Shown here: positions 26,026 to 38,256 of the stretch, one piece after another
How the letters are laid out: each line of letters opens with the position of its first letter
Position numbering within the stretch: the first letter of the stretch is position 1
Source: Pseudomonas sp. sp1636
GTDB taxonomy: Bacteria > Pseudomonadota > Gammaproteobacteria > Pseudomonadales > Pseudomonadaceae
Assembly (NCBI RefSeq): GCF_030376615.1
Contig: NZ_JARRAB010000002.1
Location: forward strand, 186,001-250,000
Direction: 5' to 3'
Length of the DNA stretch: 64,000 nucleotides
Position numbers and translations under genes: made by a program
The notes under the pieces: model-generated
What the model was told of the DNA's origin: nothing
Seen by the model: only the letters and a program-made list of their open reading frames with translations
The model's database searches: none

Positions 26026-26712
26026 ATGGCCATCGAGTACCGGATTAGTCTCGACGATAATCACGAGTTCAGTTACAGGATCGAACTGGATCGTGTGTAT
26101 GACCCCGCTCAGGCCCAGCTGGCGCCGAACTGGACGCGCCTGGACTACCAGCAGTGCAGCAATTGTCCGCTGAGCAGGAACGACTTCAGCCATTGCCCGG
26201 CCGCGGTCGACCTGCACCGGGTTATCGAGGATTTCCAAGGTCTGCCGGCCTTCAAGAAGGCCATGGTCTGGGTGCGCACGCCAGAGCGCGAATACACCAA
26301 GCAGGCCGGCCTTGAAGAGGGGCTGCGTGCGCTGCTCGGGGTGATCATGGCGACCAGTGCCTGCCCCATGTTGGGCAGGCTCAAGCCAATGGCGCAGAAC
26401 CACCTGCCGTTCGCCAATAACCAGGAATTCACCCTGCGCACGGTTTCGCTGTACCTGGCACGGCAGTATTTCAATTTCCGTGAAGGACGCCATGCGGATT
26501 GGGAACTCAAGGGCTTGGTGCGCATGTTCCAGCAATTGCAGTTGGTCAATCAGGCATTCTGGCAGCGGATTCATGACACCTGTGAAGGCGACTCGAACCT
26601 CAAGGCTTTTTTAACGTTCTTTTCGATGTCATCGAGCATGACCTATTCACTGGAAACCCAGTTGCAGAAGGTTCGTCCGTTGGTGATGAGCGCTGGCGAC
26701 AATTTAGACTGA
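26026..26712 (+). CDS. Conserved protein of unknown function with a four-cysteine pattern
   Basis: 228-residue soluble protein that I do not recognise as a named family. It opens with a beta-rich segment (EYRISLDDNHEFSYRIELD) and then carries a cysteine pattern C44-x2-C47-x9-C57 (QQCSNCPLS ... FSHCPAA) and a further C113 (SACPMLGRL). The four cysteines could bind zinc or iron. The second half is helical. No signal peptide. It follows uup by 61 bases on the same strand and may share its transcript; a GGCGGAG sequence lies before the ATG. Confidence 0.8.
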   Translation: MAIEYRISLDDNHEFSYRIELDRVYDPAQAQLAPNWTRLDYQQCSNCPLSRNDFSHCPAAVDLHRVIEDFQGLPAFKKAMVWVRTPEREYTKQAGLEEGLRALLGVIMATSACPMLGRLKPMAQNHLPFANNQEFTLRTVSLYLARQYFNFREGRHADWELKGLVRMFQQLQLVNQAFWQRIHDTCEGDSNLKAFLTFFSMSSSMTYSLETQLQKVRPLVMSAGDNLD

Positions 26713-26758
26713 TGCCGGGCAAATGAGGCATGGCGCCTCATTTGCCGGGTGAGCAACG

Positions 26759-27199
26759 CTACTCGGGTTTCTTCAGGCGTACGGCCAGCACGTCGCAGGG
26801 CGCGCCATGCAGCACGTCGTTGGCAGTGGAACCGAGCAACAAGGCCAGGCCGTGGCGGCCATGGCTGCCGACGATGATCAGATCGCAACCTTGTTCTTCG
26901 GCCAAACGGTGGATTTCCTGGCGTGGCTGGCCATAAGCCAGATGGCGTTGGTCGGCGCCCAGGTCGGGATATTTGCCGGCAAAGCTGTCCAGGCGTTCGC
27001 GGGCTTGTTCGAATTGCTGCTGTTGCAGCATCGACAAATCCATTGGCACATCCCCGCCAAACGCCATGGCCATGGGTTCGACTATATGAACCACGGATAA
27101 TTTGGCGTGGCTGCTCGAAGCCAGCTTCTGCGCGCGCTGCATGACGGGGTCGCATTCTTCGGTTAGGTCGACAGCGACCAGAATATGCTGGTAAGGCAT
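26759..27199 (-). CDS. Universal stress protein, UspA family
   Basis: 146-residue UspA-fold protein. The N-terminal strand HILVAVDLTEEC carries the nucleotide-binding aspartate, and the C-terminal ATP motif G-x2-G-x9-G-S is visible as GSHGRHGLALLLGST. Cytoplasmic; such proteins accumulate in stress and stationary phase or under oxygen limitation. It is divergent from the small membrane-anchored protein at 27286. Confidence 0.92.
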   Translation of the reverse strand: MPYQHILVAVDLTEECDPVMQRAQKLASSSHAKLSVVHIVEPMAMAFGGDVPMDLSMLQQQQFEQARERLDSFAGKYPDLGADQRHLAYGQPRQEIHRLAEEQGCDLIIVGSHGRHGLALLLGSTANDVLHGAPCDVLAVRLKKPE

Positions 27200-27285
27200 G
27201 GGTGGTTCCTTCTGAGGGTGACCGATGGTGGTAAGTATGGCCGCATTGAGCGCTTGTGACAGGGTTATACCAGCGAGATAAATTT

Positions 27286-27723
27286 ATGCACATATGGATC
27301 ATATTGTTGCTTCTGGCTGTTGTGCTTAGCCCGCTGGCCATGCTGATGCCGTCGCGGCGACAGCGTGGGCGGATGGATGTGCGTTTGCAAGCCCGGCGCA
27401 TGGGATTGGCGATGCAGTTGTCGCGCGAGCAATGGCCGCATTGGTTGGCTGTGGAACCGCCAGGCCAGTGTCCGCAATATCATCGAGCGCGGCGCCGTGG
27501 ACATGAGGATTGCTGGTGTTACTGGCAGGCCGAGCCCGGTCAGTGGCTGAATAAGTGGCGTGAGCCTTGCAGCGATGCGCCATTGGCAGCGCAATTGGCC
27601 GGCTTGCCGGTCGATGTGTTCAAGGTCGAGGCTACGGCGCAAATGGTTGCCTTATATTGGGGGGAGCGGGAGGGGGGCGACGCGCTGCAGAAGATTGCCA
27701 GCTTCTTGCTGGCACGTGCTTGA
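27286..27723 (+). CDS. Membrane-anchored protein of unknown function
   Basis: 145 residues. One N-terminal transmembrane helix (HIWIILLLLAVVLSPLAML) is followed by a basic segment and a cytoplasmic-type domain with three cysteines close together (QCPQYHRARRRGHEDCWCYW). I do not recognise the family. ATG chosen at 27286, which starts the helix; an upstream in-frame ATG would add ten polar residues. It lies between the universal stress gene and fadB, on the strand of fadB but 576 bases away. Confidence 0.75.
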   Translation: MHIWIILLLLAVVLSPLAMLMPSRRQRGRMDVRLQARRMGLAMQLSREQWPHWLAVEPPGQCPQYHRARRRGHEDCWCYWQAEPGQWLNKWREPCSDAPLAAQLAGLPVDVFKVEATAQMVALYWGEREGGDALQKIASFLLARA

Positions 27724-28299
27724 GTGGAACTCCGGCAAACCATTCGATCAGGTAACCCACAAAGGCCGGCACAAGCGCCAGGCTGTAGAAGTGGTCAGGC
27801 CGACCGGAACATTCGGATGAGCCATATGGCCAATGCAGCCTGACTCAGAGCCGGGTGGAGGTGCTGCCTGCGTTCTGATTCGTCCGCATTGAGTACGATT
27901 GTGCTCGGCGCCTAAAATTTTTGCTCGGCTATGCGCGGGCTTACAGGCGTCGCTCGTCGATTGGATTAATCGCCATTTATTGCCGCTGATGGCTGCCTGA
28001 TCGCTTCAATATATCCTTATAAATCTTCAGGGATCTGGCTGCTGGCCGCTGCCGATGCATCGAGCTGCGCGTGACCAATTGACAATTTGCAGCTTTTCCT
28101 TGAAGGTGGGCACACCCAAATCAAACGGGCGTATGAATTGATCGTTTGCTTAAAAAAAGCAACGCCAATCCAGCCCGATTATCGCGTCGGCGGGTGTGCC
28201 AGGCTTATAGGGGTTGCTCTGAAACGGCTGTGCCGTAGGGTAGCTAGCTGGTTGGCTCCGATGTGTATTGTTCAGCTTCCATACCGTGGAGATCAGTTG
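27724..28299. other. Long leader / intergenic region before fadB
   Basis: 576 bases with no convincing gene. An in-frame extension of fadB upstream to 28087 is open but unlike the family. TTGACA at 28079-28084 has no good -10 partner. The only regulatory candidate is the inverted repeat listed at 28122-28148. TTGCTT/AAGCAA near 28150 can form a small hairpin. Confidence 0.4.
28122..28148 (+). promoter_or_regulatory. Candidate fatty-acid regulator half-sites before fadB
   Basis: CAAACG and CGTTTG form a perfect 6-bp inverted repeat separated by 15 bases. The half-sites match those of PsrA (CAAAC ... GTTTG), known to repress fadBA in P. aeruginosa, but the usual spacer is about 4 bases (compare 37461-37487). 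Either two weak sites or a coincidence. Confidence 0.35.
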
Positions 28300-30447
<2,148 letters not shown>

Positions 30448-30462
30448 TCGCGCACAGACTAG

Positions 30463-31653
<1,191 letters not shown>

Positions 31654-31682
31654 TTGATCAGCGAAGGCGCTCGCAGACACAT

Positions 31683-31708
31683 AACCGGGGCCTAGTGCCC
31701 CGGTTTTT
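31683..31708 (+). terminator. Intrinsic terminator after fadBA
   Basis: AACCGGGGC and GCCCCGGTT form a perfect 9-bp stem with loop CTAGT, followed by TTTG and another T-run. It lies 30 bases past the fadA stop. Confidence 0.93.
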
Positions 31709-31747
31709 GTTTTTGGCCATGCCATCCATGGCGGCCACCCTTCGGGC

Positions 31748-31787
31748 CGTCGCTACGCGACGTGAAAAAATCTCCCGGAGGTTTTTT
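31748..31787. repeat. Tandem small hairpins after the fadBA terminator
   Basis: CGTCGC-TAC-GCGACG is followed at once by a near-palindrome, AAAAAATCTCCC then GGAGGTTTTTT. The second ends in six T and could act as a weak back-up terminator in either direction, just before the DUF1653 gene. Confidence 0.4.
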
Positions 31788-31819
31788 GGCGGCGGGAAAA
31801 AAATTCAAGGAATATAGCG

Positions 31820-32056
31820 ATGCAATTACAGCCCGGTCTTTATCGCCACTACAAAGGGCCCGAATACCGCGTGTTTGGCGTGGCTCGGCATTCCGAGACA
31901 GAGCAGCAAATGGTGGTCTACCAGGCGCTGTACGGCGATTACGGCTTGTGGCTGCGCCCGCTGGAGATGTTTTGCGAGCGCGTCGCAGTGGACGGCGAAA
32001 TGGTTCCACGCTTTGCTTTGATTCAGGCCGAAACAAGCCTTTTCGAACGATCCTGA
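31820..32056 (+). CDS. DUF1653 protein
   Basis: 78-residue cytoplasmic protein made of one DUF1653 domain (QPGLYRHYKGPEYRVFGVARHSET ending in the WLRPLEMF segment). AAGGAA precedes the ATG. Function unknown. It lies between fadA and topA on their strand, but a terminator separates it from fadA and topA has its own promoter. Confidence 0.88.
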   Translation: MQLQPGLYRHYKGPEYRVFGVARHSETEQQMVVYQALYGDYGLWLRPLEMFCERVAVDGEMVPRFALIQAETSLFERS

Positions 32057-32080
32057 GCGCCAGTCGCACTATTGCTGCGC

Positions 32081-32110
32081 TTGACCTCAACCGGAACGCC
32101 ACTATATATA
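32081..32110 (+). promoter_or_regulatory. Candidate sigma-70 promoter for topA
   Basis: TTGACC at 32081-32086 and TATATA at 32103-32108 (spacer 16) or 32105-32110 (spacer 18). This leaves a 5' leader of about 195 bases before the topA ATG, containing the palindrome TTTACA-GCA-TGTAAA. Confidence 0.55.
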
Positions 32111-32312
32111 GCGGTGCCGCGCAGGCCGGCTATTGAAAACCATGCGCTGGATCGTGCAGCGTTGAACGCGGCCGCAGAATGCTTCTTTACAGCATGTAAA
32201 CTTCGCTTCTTCGGTTGAATTCATCTCGCCAGTTATTGCTTCGCACTATTTTCAACAGTCTGTATGGCGTCTCCCGCCTTTCATTTATCGAATTTCAGGA
32301 ATTTTCCAATCC

Positions 32313-34922
32313 ATGGGCAAATCGCTGGTCATCGTGGAATCCCCGGCCAAGGCCAAGACCATCAACAAGTACTTGGGCAACGAGTACGTGGTGAAGTCGA
32401 GCATCGGCCACATCCGTGACCTGCCCACCAGCGGCTCGACAAGTGCTGCCAAGGAACCCGTTAAACGGGGCAAGGCGGCTGCTGGCGAGGTGCCGGCGTT
32501 GTCGCCCAAGGAAAAGGCCAAGCGCCAACTGGTGGCGCGCATGGGGGTCGATCCCGAACATGGCTGGAAGGCCAAGTACGAAATCCTCCCGGGCAAGGAA
32601 AAGGTTGTCGAAGAACTGCGGCGGTTGGCCAAGGATGCCGACACCATCTATCTCGCAACCGACTTGGATCGCGAGGGGGAAGCCATCGCCTGGCACCTGC
32701 GCGAATCCATCGGTGGCGACGACAGCCGCTACAAGCGGGTGGTGTTCAACGAGATCACCAAGAAGGCCATTCAAGAGGCCTTTTCCACGCCGGGCGAGCT
32801 GGACATCAACCGGGTCAATGCCCAGCAAGCGCGGCGCTTCCTCGACCGGGTAGTGGGCTACATGGTCTCGCCGTTGTTGTGGGCCAAGATCGCTCGTGGT
32901 CTTTCGGCCGGGCGGGTGCAGTCGGTGGCGGTGAAGTTGGTGGTCGAGCGCGAGACAGAGATCCGCGCCTTCGTTCCTGAAGAATATTGGCAAGTGCACG
33001 CCGACCTCGGTACGGCCAAGGGCGCCAATGTGCGCTTCGAGGTGGCCCGCGAAAACGGCGCCGCCTTCAAGCCGCTGAACGAAGCCCAGGCGATGGCCGC
33101 CCTGGCCACGCTCGAGGCGTCCAGCTACAGCATTGCCAAGCGTGAAGACAAGCCGACCAGTAGCAAACCCTCGGCACCGTTCATTACCTCCACCCTGCAG
33201 CAAGCGGCGAGCAACCGCCTGGGTTTCGGGGTGAAGAAGACCATGATGATGGCCCAGCGCCTGTACGAGGCCGGTTACATCACCTACATGCGTACCGACT
33301 CGACCAACCTGTCGGCCGATGCCGTGGGCATGGTGCGCGATTTCATCGAAGGCGAGTTCGGCAAGAAATACCTGCCGGCCAACCCGATTGCCTACAGCAG
33401 CAAGGAAGGAGCGCAGGAGGCGCATGAGGCGATTCGTCCGTCCGAGGTCAACCTCAAGCCGACCCAGCTAACCGGCATGGAGCGTGACGCCGAACGTCTG
33501 TATGAGCTGATCTGGCGCCAGTTCGTGGCGTGCCAGATGCCGCCTGCCGAGTACCTGTCGACCACCGTGACCGTGACCGCCGCGCAGTTCGAGTTGCGCG
33601 CCAAGGGCCGCATCCTCAAATTCGACGGTTACACCCGGGTATTGCCGCAAATGAGCAAGCCGGGCGATGACGACGTGTTGCCGGACATGGCCCAGGGCGA
33701 TCTGCTCAAGCTGCTCCAACTCGACCCGAGCCAGCACTTCACCAAACCGCCGGCGCGCTATTCGGAAGCCAGTCTGGTCAAGGAGATGGAGAAGCGTGGT
33801 ATCGGTCGTCCGTCGACCTATGCGGCAATCATTTCGACCATTCAGGATCGTGGCTACGTCGCCCTGCACAATCGGCGTTTCTATTCGGAAAAGATGGGCG
33901 ACATCGTCACCGGGCGCCTGAGCGAAAGCTTCTCCAACCTGATGGACTACGGCTTTACCGCCGGCATGGAAGAACACCTGGACGATGTGGCCCAAGGCGA
34001 GCGCGAGTGGAAGCATGTGCTCGATGAGTTCTACGGCGACTTCAAGAAGAAACTCGAAGTGGCCGAAGCCAGCGATAACGGCATGCGTGCCAACCTGCCG
34101 ACGCCGACCGATATTCCGTGTCGCGAGTGTGCTCGGCCGATGATGATCCGTACCGCCTCCACCGGGGTTTTCCTCGGTTGCTCCGGGTATGCGTTGCCGC
34201 CGAAAGAACGCTGCAAATCGACCATCAACCTGGTGCCTGGCGATGAAATCGCCGCGGACGATGAAGGTGAGTCGGAATCGCTGGTGCTGCTGGGCAAGCA
34301 TCGCTGCCAGAAGTGCGGCACCGCCATGGATGCCTACCTGCTCGACGAGACGCGCAAGTTGCACATCTGTGGCAACAATCCGGATTGCACCGGTTACGAG
34401 ATCGAACAGGGCCAGTACCGGATCAAGGGTTACGAAGGCCCAAGCCTGGAATGCGACAAGTGCGGCAGCCAGATGCAGCTGAAGACCGGGCGGTTCGGCA
34501 AGTTTTTCGGTTGCACCAACGCTGAGTGCAAGAACACCCGCAAGCTGCTGAAAAGCGGCGAGGCTGCTCCGCCGAAGATGGATCCGGTGAAAATGCCCGA
34601 ACTCAAGTGCGAGAAGGTCAACGACACCTATATCTTGCGTGACGGTGCCTCGGGTTTGTTCCTGGCCGCCAGTCAATTCCCGAAAAATCGCGAAACCCGT
34701 GCGCCGCTGGTGCTGGAGCTGATTCCGCACAAGGATGAAATCGACCCTAAGTATCACTTCCTCTGTGAGGCGCCGAAGAAAGACCCGGAAGGCCGCGCGG
34801 CGGTGATTCGCTTCAGTCGCAAGACCAAGGAGCAATATGTGCAGACCGAGGTCGATGGCAAGCCGACCGGTTGGCGTGCCTTCTATGACGGCGGCAAGTG
34901 GAAGGTCGAAGACAAGCGTTGA
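32313..34922 (+). CDS. topA: DNA topoisomerase I TopA
   Basis: 869-residue type IA topoisomerase that relaxes negative supercoils. TOPRIM domain at the N-terminus ([19 protein letters not shown], acidic triad in [11 protein letters not shown]117/D119/E121), catalytic Y325 in [12 protein letters not shown], then three C-terminal zinc-finger-type modules with four cysteines each (CREC...C...C; CQKC...C...C; CDKC...C...C) and a further C-terminal domain. Normal Pseudomonas length. Confidence 0.98.
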   Translation: MGKSLVIVESPAKAKTINKYLGNEYVVKSSIGHIRDLPTSGSTSAAKEPVKRGKAAAGEVPALSPKEKAKRQLVARMGVDPEHGWKAKYEILPGKEKVVEELRRLAKDADTIYLATDLDREGEAIAWHLRESIGGDDSRYKRVVFNEITKKAIQEAFSTPGELDINRVNAQQARRFLDRVVGYMVSPLLWAKIARGLSAGRVQSVAVKLVVERETEIRAFVPEEYWQVHADLGTAKGANVRFEVARENGAAFKPLNEAQAMAALATLEASSYSIAKREDKPTSSKPSAPFITSTLQQAASNRLGFGVKKTMMMAQRLYEAGYITYMRTDSTNLSADAVGMVRDFIEGEFGKKYLPANPIAYSSKEGAQEAHEAIRPSEVNLKPTQLTGMERDAERLYELIWRQFVACQMPPAEYLSTTVTVTAAQFELRAKGRILKFDGYTRVLPQMSKPGDDDVLPDMAQGDLLKLLQLDPSQHFTKPPARYSEASLVKEMEKRGIGRPSTYAAIISTIQDRGYVALHNRRFYSEKMGDIVTGRLSESFSNLMDYGFTAGMEEHLDDVAQGEREWKHVLDEFYGDFKKKLEVAEASDNGMRANLPTPTDIPCRECARPMMIRTASTGVFLGCSGYALPPKERCKSTINLVPGDEIAADDEGESESLVLLGKHRCQKCGTAMDAYLLDETRKLHICGNNPDCTGYEIEQGQYRIKGYEGPSLECDKCGSQMQLKTGRFGKFFGCTNAECKNTRKLLKSGEAAPPKMDPVKMPELKCEKVNDTYILRDGASGLFLAASQFPKNRETRAPLVLELIPHKDEIDPKYHFLCEAPKKDPEGRAAVIRFSRKTKEQYVQTEVDGKPTGWRAFYDGGKWKVEDKR

Positions 34923-35025
34923 TCGGACAAGGTGCGCGTCTGCAGGCAGCAGGCGCGCGTATAGTGGCCTGAGAGTCTGAGAAAAAATCGCTTGCCTGCT
35001 GCGACCGTCGCCGGGCGGCTGCAAC

Positions 35026-35045
35026 TGCGTTGCGTTGCGTTGCGT
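35026..35045. repeat. Four tandem TGCGT units after topA
   Basis: TGCGT is repeated four times perfectly in the 203-base gap between topA and the next gene, outside any called gene. Short tandem repeats of this kind can vary in copy number between strains. Confidence 0.7.
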
Positions 35046-35125
35046 TTCGCTCGCCCGACGGCACTCTCGCGACGGCCTTCGGTATTTTCACAGCCTCTGA
35101 TCGGTCTGTAATGGAGGGCGCCTTG

Positions 35126-35644
35126 ATGGCTCATGAGCTGTATACCCGTACCAACCAGAAGCTCTTCTATGCCGGCCTGTCGCTGGAGTCCTGGCGCGTC
35201 GCGCAGGAGGGGCGGGCAGTCAACTCTTTGGCCCTGATACAGGCCGAGCGTGAGGCTGCGCTGTTCCATCTCTATGGTGCGCTGCTGGGGCTGTGTCACG
35301 AGATCGCCGGTTACTATCGCCTGCCGCAAAGCCATGCAGCGCGAGTCGAGCAGTTGCTCAACAAGGCACTGCTGGATGCTGCTCCCAGCCCTGAATTGGC
35401 CGAACTCATCGAGTTGGCGCAGCAAGCGGAAACCTGGTTGGCTCAGCTGCTGAAAGCTTATGCCGAGTTGTTTCAGCCGCCGCAGGCGGCAAGCAAGGCC
35501 AAGACCGACCCGGGCACTCCCTTGATCGAGGCGATCAGCCTGGATCAGGAGGTGCCGCCACTGGCGCGGGAAACCCTGGAGGTTTGGCGGCAGGAGCTGA
35601 AGGGCTTGGCCAGGCGCTTTCGTGACTCATTGAGTGAGTGGTGA
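35126..35644 (+). CDS. Conserved protein of unknown function (DUF6586-like, helical)
   Basis: 172-residue, strongly helical cytoplasmic protein (AHELYTRTNQKLFYAGLSLE at the start; long amphipathic helices after). I believe it belongs to a Pseudomonas family labelled DUF6586, from memory only. The ATG at 35126 has GGAGG 8 bases upstream; a longer in-frame start at 35030 reads through the TGCGT repeat and is rejected. It is followed by another small conserved gene on the same strand. Confidence 0.78.
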   Translation: MAHELYTRTNQKLFYAGLSLESWRVAQEGRAVNSLALIQAEREAALFHLYGALLGLCHEIAGYYRLPQSHAARVEQLLNKALLDAAPSPELAELIELAQQAETWLAQLLKAYAELFQPPQAASKAKTDPGTPLIEAISLDQEVPPLARETLEVWRQELKGLARRFRDSLSEW

Positions 35645-35721
35645 GGCGGGTCTGGATAAGCGGGCTAGGGTGAGCCTTGGTCGACTGTTACAATGCCGGC
35701 CTTTCGTGGAGAGCCAGCCCT

Positions 35722-35955
35722 ATGCCTACGTCCTACCTTGAGATCGTCGAGTTGCCCGATGGGCGCATTGCACTGCGTCGCGCAGAAGACGAAGAAACCC
35801 TGGTGGTGCTGGATTTTTCCGCCGATGCCAAGGAATTCCTGCAGGGTCAGCATATCGAGGTAGCCAAGGCCATGCTCAGTGTCGGCGTGCAAATGGCTGG
35901 CAAGCTGGCCGATGGTGACTTTGACCACGAACAAGGCCCGCGCGTGCTGCATTGA
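35722..35955 (+). CDS. Small conserved protein of unknown function
   Basis: 77 residues, no signal peptide or membrane helix. Begins with a beta-hairpin pattern (YLEIVELPDGRIALRRAED) and ends in a helix (HIEVAKAMLSVGVQMAGKL). GTGGAGA lies before the ATG. It follows the DUF6586-like gene and precedes convergent sulA; I do not know its role. Confidence 0.75.
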   Translation: MPTSYLEIVELPDGRIALRRAEDEETLVVLDFSADAKEFLQGQHIEVAKAMLSVGVQMAGKLADGDFDHEQGPRVLH

Positions 35956-36139
35956 GTTCTGTCGGCTGCTATCGGCGTTGATATCGGCATCAGCGCGCTC
36001 GGTCTTGTGGTTAGCCGCCTGTTGGACTTAACGCGATCCCACTGCGGAAAAGCACAGCTTGTCGAACTGCCCCTCGCTACAGACGCTCAAGTCGACGGCT
36101 TCGGCTCACGCACCGTTCTTGTGCCATTTCTGGCGCACT

Positions 36140-36613
36140 CTAACCCAGGCTTATGTTGAGACTTTGCGCCTTGCCTTGCCGTGCGGCCTGCTCCAACTGC
36201 TCTCGGGCGTGTTGCTCCAATGGGTGCAGCCAACTGACGACGGTATGGCTGCGGCCGAGCCTGAGTGCCTCCTGGGCCAGTTGCAAAGGGCTTTGTTTGC
36301 CGCGCGGATGGAGCAATAGAATGCGCTCGCGGTTGAGGCCGGCTTCGCGCAGCCAGGTTTGCGTCAGGCTGCCGGGCGGGGCGATCAGACTCAGCCAGCG
36401 CGCATCGTTGTTCTGGCTCAGCTCGCGGAGCATTGGGGCAAGCAGATTCAGGCAGTGACCGGCAGCGCCACGTAACGAAATTTCACTGAAGGCTAAGGGG
36501 GGCTCCTGCCAAAGTGACTCCACCGCCTGGTTCAGCCGCGGCGTCACTGCCGAGGCCATTAGCCCCTCGAACAGTGGCAACTGTGTACGGTTTAGTGGCT
36601 GCGGGAACTGCAT
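36140..36613 (-). CDS. sulA: SOS cell-division inhibitor SulA
   Basis: 157-residue protein of the SulA family; binds FtsZ and stops division during DNA damage. The family region SLIAPPGSLTQTWLREAGLNRERILLLHPRG is recognisable in pieces across residues 75-105. It lies ten bases downstream of lexA on the same strand with no terminator or separate LexA box between, so it is co-transcribed with lexA and shares its SOS control. Confidence 0.92.
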   Translation of the reverse strand: MQFPQPLNRTQLPLFEGLMASAVTPRLNQAVESLWQEPPLAFSEISLRGAAGHCLNLLAPMLRELSQNNDARWLSLIAPPGSLTQTWLREAGLNRERILLLHPRGKQSPLQLAQEALRLGRSHTVVSWLHPLEQHAREQLEQAARQGKAQSLNISLG

Positions 36614-36623
36614 AGAATCTCCT

Positions 36624-37232
36624 CTAGCGGCGGATCACGCCGACACTCAAGCCTTCGATGACCAACTCCTGCTCTTCCAGGTTCACTTCGATGGGGGCGA
36701 ATTCGGGGTTTTCGGCAATCAGCCAGACCTTGTTGCCTTGGCGCTTGAAGCGCTTGACCGTCACTTCGTCATCGATGCGGGCTACCACGACCTGGCCATT
36801 GTGCGCTTCGCGGGTGGTGTGCACGGCGAGCAGGTCACCGTCGAGAATGCCAATGTCCTTCATGCTCATGCCGCGCACGCGCAGCAGGTAATCAGCCTTG
36901 GGGTGAAAGAACTCGGGGTTGATCCGGCAGCAGTCTTCAATATTCTGTTGCGCTAGAATGGGCGCGCCAGCGGCGACGCGACCGATCACGGGTAAGCCCT
37001 CTTCCGTGTTGTTCGGTTCGTAGCCAGGAATGCGGATGCCGCGGGAGGCGCCGGGAGTCATTTCGATGGCGCCTTTGCGAGCCAGAGCCTTGAGGTGTTC
37101 CTCTGCGGCATTGGGTGACTTGAAACCAAGGGCCTGAGCGATTTCCGCACGGGTTGGCGGGTAGCCGTTGTCGTCAAGGCAGTGCTTGATGAAGGTGAGA
37201 ATTTCAGCTTGGCGTGGCGTCAGTTTCAGCAT
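36624..37232 (-). CDS. lexA: SOS repressor LexA
   Basis: 202-residue repressor. N-terminal winged helix ([22 protein letters not shown]), cleavage site A88-G89 in GRVAAGAPI, catalytic S123 ([13 protein letters not shown]) and K160 (DDEVTVKRF), all in the expected order. Bound to RecA filaments it cuts itself and the SOS genes are released. Two LexA boxes lie just upstream, so it represses itself and sulA. Confidence 0.98.
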   Translation of the reverse strand: MLKLTPRQAEILTFIKHCLDDNGYPPTRAEIAQALGFKSPNAAEEHLKALARKGAIEMTPGASRGIRIPGYEPNNTEEGLPVIGRVAAGAPILAQQNIEDCCRINPEFFHPKADYLLRVRGMSMKDIGILDGDLLAVHTTREAHNGQVVVARIDDEVTVKRFKRQGNKVWLIAENPEFAPIEVNLEEQELVIEGLSVGVIRR

Positions 37233-37240
37233 GTTGGGCT

Positions 37241-37256
37241 CTGTCTTTTTATACAG
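37241..37256 (-). promoter_or_regulatory. LexA box 1 before lexA-sulA
   Basis: CTG-TCTTTTTATA-CAG fits the CTG-N10-CAG consensus. It lies only 8 bases before the lexA start, overlapping the leader. Confidence 0.85.
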
Positions 37257-37259
37257 TGA

Positions 37260-37275
37260 CTGGGATTATATACAG
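37260..37275 (-). promoter_or_regulatory. LexA box 2 over the lexA promoter -10
   Basis: CTG-GGATTATATA-CAG fits the LexA consensus exactly at both ends. Read on the minus strand it contains TATAAT (37265-37270), a perfect -10, with TTGCCA (37287-37292) as -35 and a 16-base spacer. Binding would block RNA polymerase directly. Confidence 0.9.
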
Positions 37276-37442
37276 TGATCCGGGGTTGGCAATCCTCCTT
37301 TTCCCCTCTCGGCTAAATTCGCGGCTTGCGCTTTCATCCCGGCTACCTGTTACTGGGTTCGGCGACAAGTGCGCCGGTGCAGCGGCGGGTGTTGTTTGCC
37401 ATGGATGCATGACTGTCCAGCCAGAAAATGGCCAGCGTGACC

Positions 37443-37472
37443 TTGACAAGGTGACGAGCCGAAACGTATGTT
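37443..37472 (+). promoter_or_regulatory. psrA promoter
   Basis: TTGACA at 37443-37448 is a perfect -35; TATGTT at 37467-37472 is a -10 with an 18-base spacer. The -10 lies inside the first PsrA-type palindrome, so binding should repress. Confidence 0.6.
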
Positions 37473-37487
37473 TCAAACAAGTGTTTG
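37461..37487 (+). promoter_or_regulatory. Double overlapping PsrA operator
   Basis: GAAAC-GTAT-GTTTC (37461-37474) and CAAAC-AAGT-GTTTG (37474-37487) are two complete palindromes with 4-base spacers, sharing one C. The second matches the PsrA consensus CAAAC-N2-4-GTTTG. They end 14 bases before the psrA ATG and cover the promoter, indicating strong autorepression. Confidence 0.85.
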
Positions 37488-37501
37488 TTAGGTGGATAAT
37501 C

Positions 37502-38209
37502 ATGGCCCAGTCGGAAACCGTTGAACGCATTCTCGATGCGGCAGAGCAGTTGTTCGCAGAGAAAGGGTTTGCGGAAACTTCATTGCGCCTGATTACCAGC
37601 AAGGCTGGGGTCAACCTGGCAGCGGTGAATTATCATTTCGGTTCCAAAAAGGCGCTGATCCAGGCTGTTTTTTCGCGTTTTCTCGGGCCGTTCTGCAGTA
37701 GCCTCGAACGCGAGCTGGATCGTCGCCAGGCCAAGCCGGAGGCAAAAGTCAGCCTTGAGGAGTTGCTCGAGTTGCTGGTCGAGCAGGCGTTGGCCGTGAA
37801 GCCGCGCAGTGGCAACGATTTGTCGATATTCATGCGCTTGTTGGGGCTGGCCTTCAGTCAAAGCCAAGGGCATCTGCGCAAGTATCTGGAAGAGGTGTAC
37901 GGCAAGGTGTTCCGCCGTTACATGCTTCTGGTGCATGAGGCCGCCCCGCGTATCCCGCCGCTTGAGTTGTTCTGGCGCGTGCATTTCATGCTCGGCGCTG
38001 CGGCATTCAGCATGTCCGGAATCAAAGCGCTGCGCGCCATGGCTGAGGCCGATTTCGGGGTCAGCACGTCGATCGAGCAGGTCATGCGGATGATGGTGCC
38101 GTTCCTGGCAGCTGGCATGCGTTCGGATAGCGGGGTAACCGATGGGGTTTTGGCCGCTGCTCAGCTCAAGCCGCGCGTCAAGAACGCTGGCATACCCACC
38201 AAGGTTTGA
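37502..38209 (+). CDS. psrA: TetR-family fatty-acid-responsive regulator PsrA
   Basis: 235-residue TetR-type repressor/activator. N-terminal DNA-binding domain ILDAAEQLFAEKGFAETS with helix-turn-helix ITSKAGVNLAAVNYHFGSKKAL; helical ligand domain after. PsrA binds long-chain acyl signals, represses fadBA and itself, and activates rpoS in Pseudomonas (family knowledge). ATG at 37502 follows AGGTGGA. Two overlapping operators upstream show autorepression. It is divergent from lexA. Confidence 0.95.
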   Translation: MAQSETVERILDAAEQLFAEKGFAETSLRLITSKAGVNLAAVNYHFGSKKALIQAVFSRFLGPFCSSLERELDRRQAKPEAKVSLEELLELLVEQALAVKPRSGNDLSIFMRLLGLAFSQSQGHLRKYLEEVYGKVFRRYMLLVHEAAPRIPPLELFWRVHFMLGAAAFSMSGIKALRAMAEADFGVSTSIEQVMRMMVPFLAAGMRSDSGVTDGVLAAAQLKPRVKNAGIPTKV

Positions 38210-38256
38210 TGCCGTGCCGGTGGGCGCGGCGAGTTCGATCCGCTAAGCTAGGCGCC

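Noticed and set aside
24015..26033. Open frame of 672 codons on the minus strand
   Set aside because: Antisense to uup, which has both ATPase domains intact; the reverse reading has no recognisable motif.
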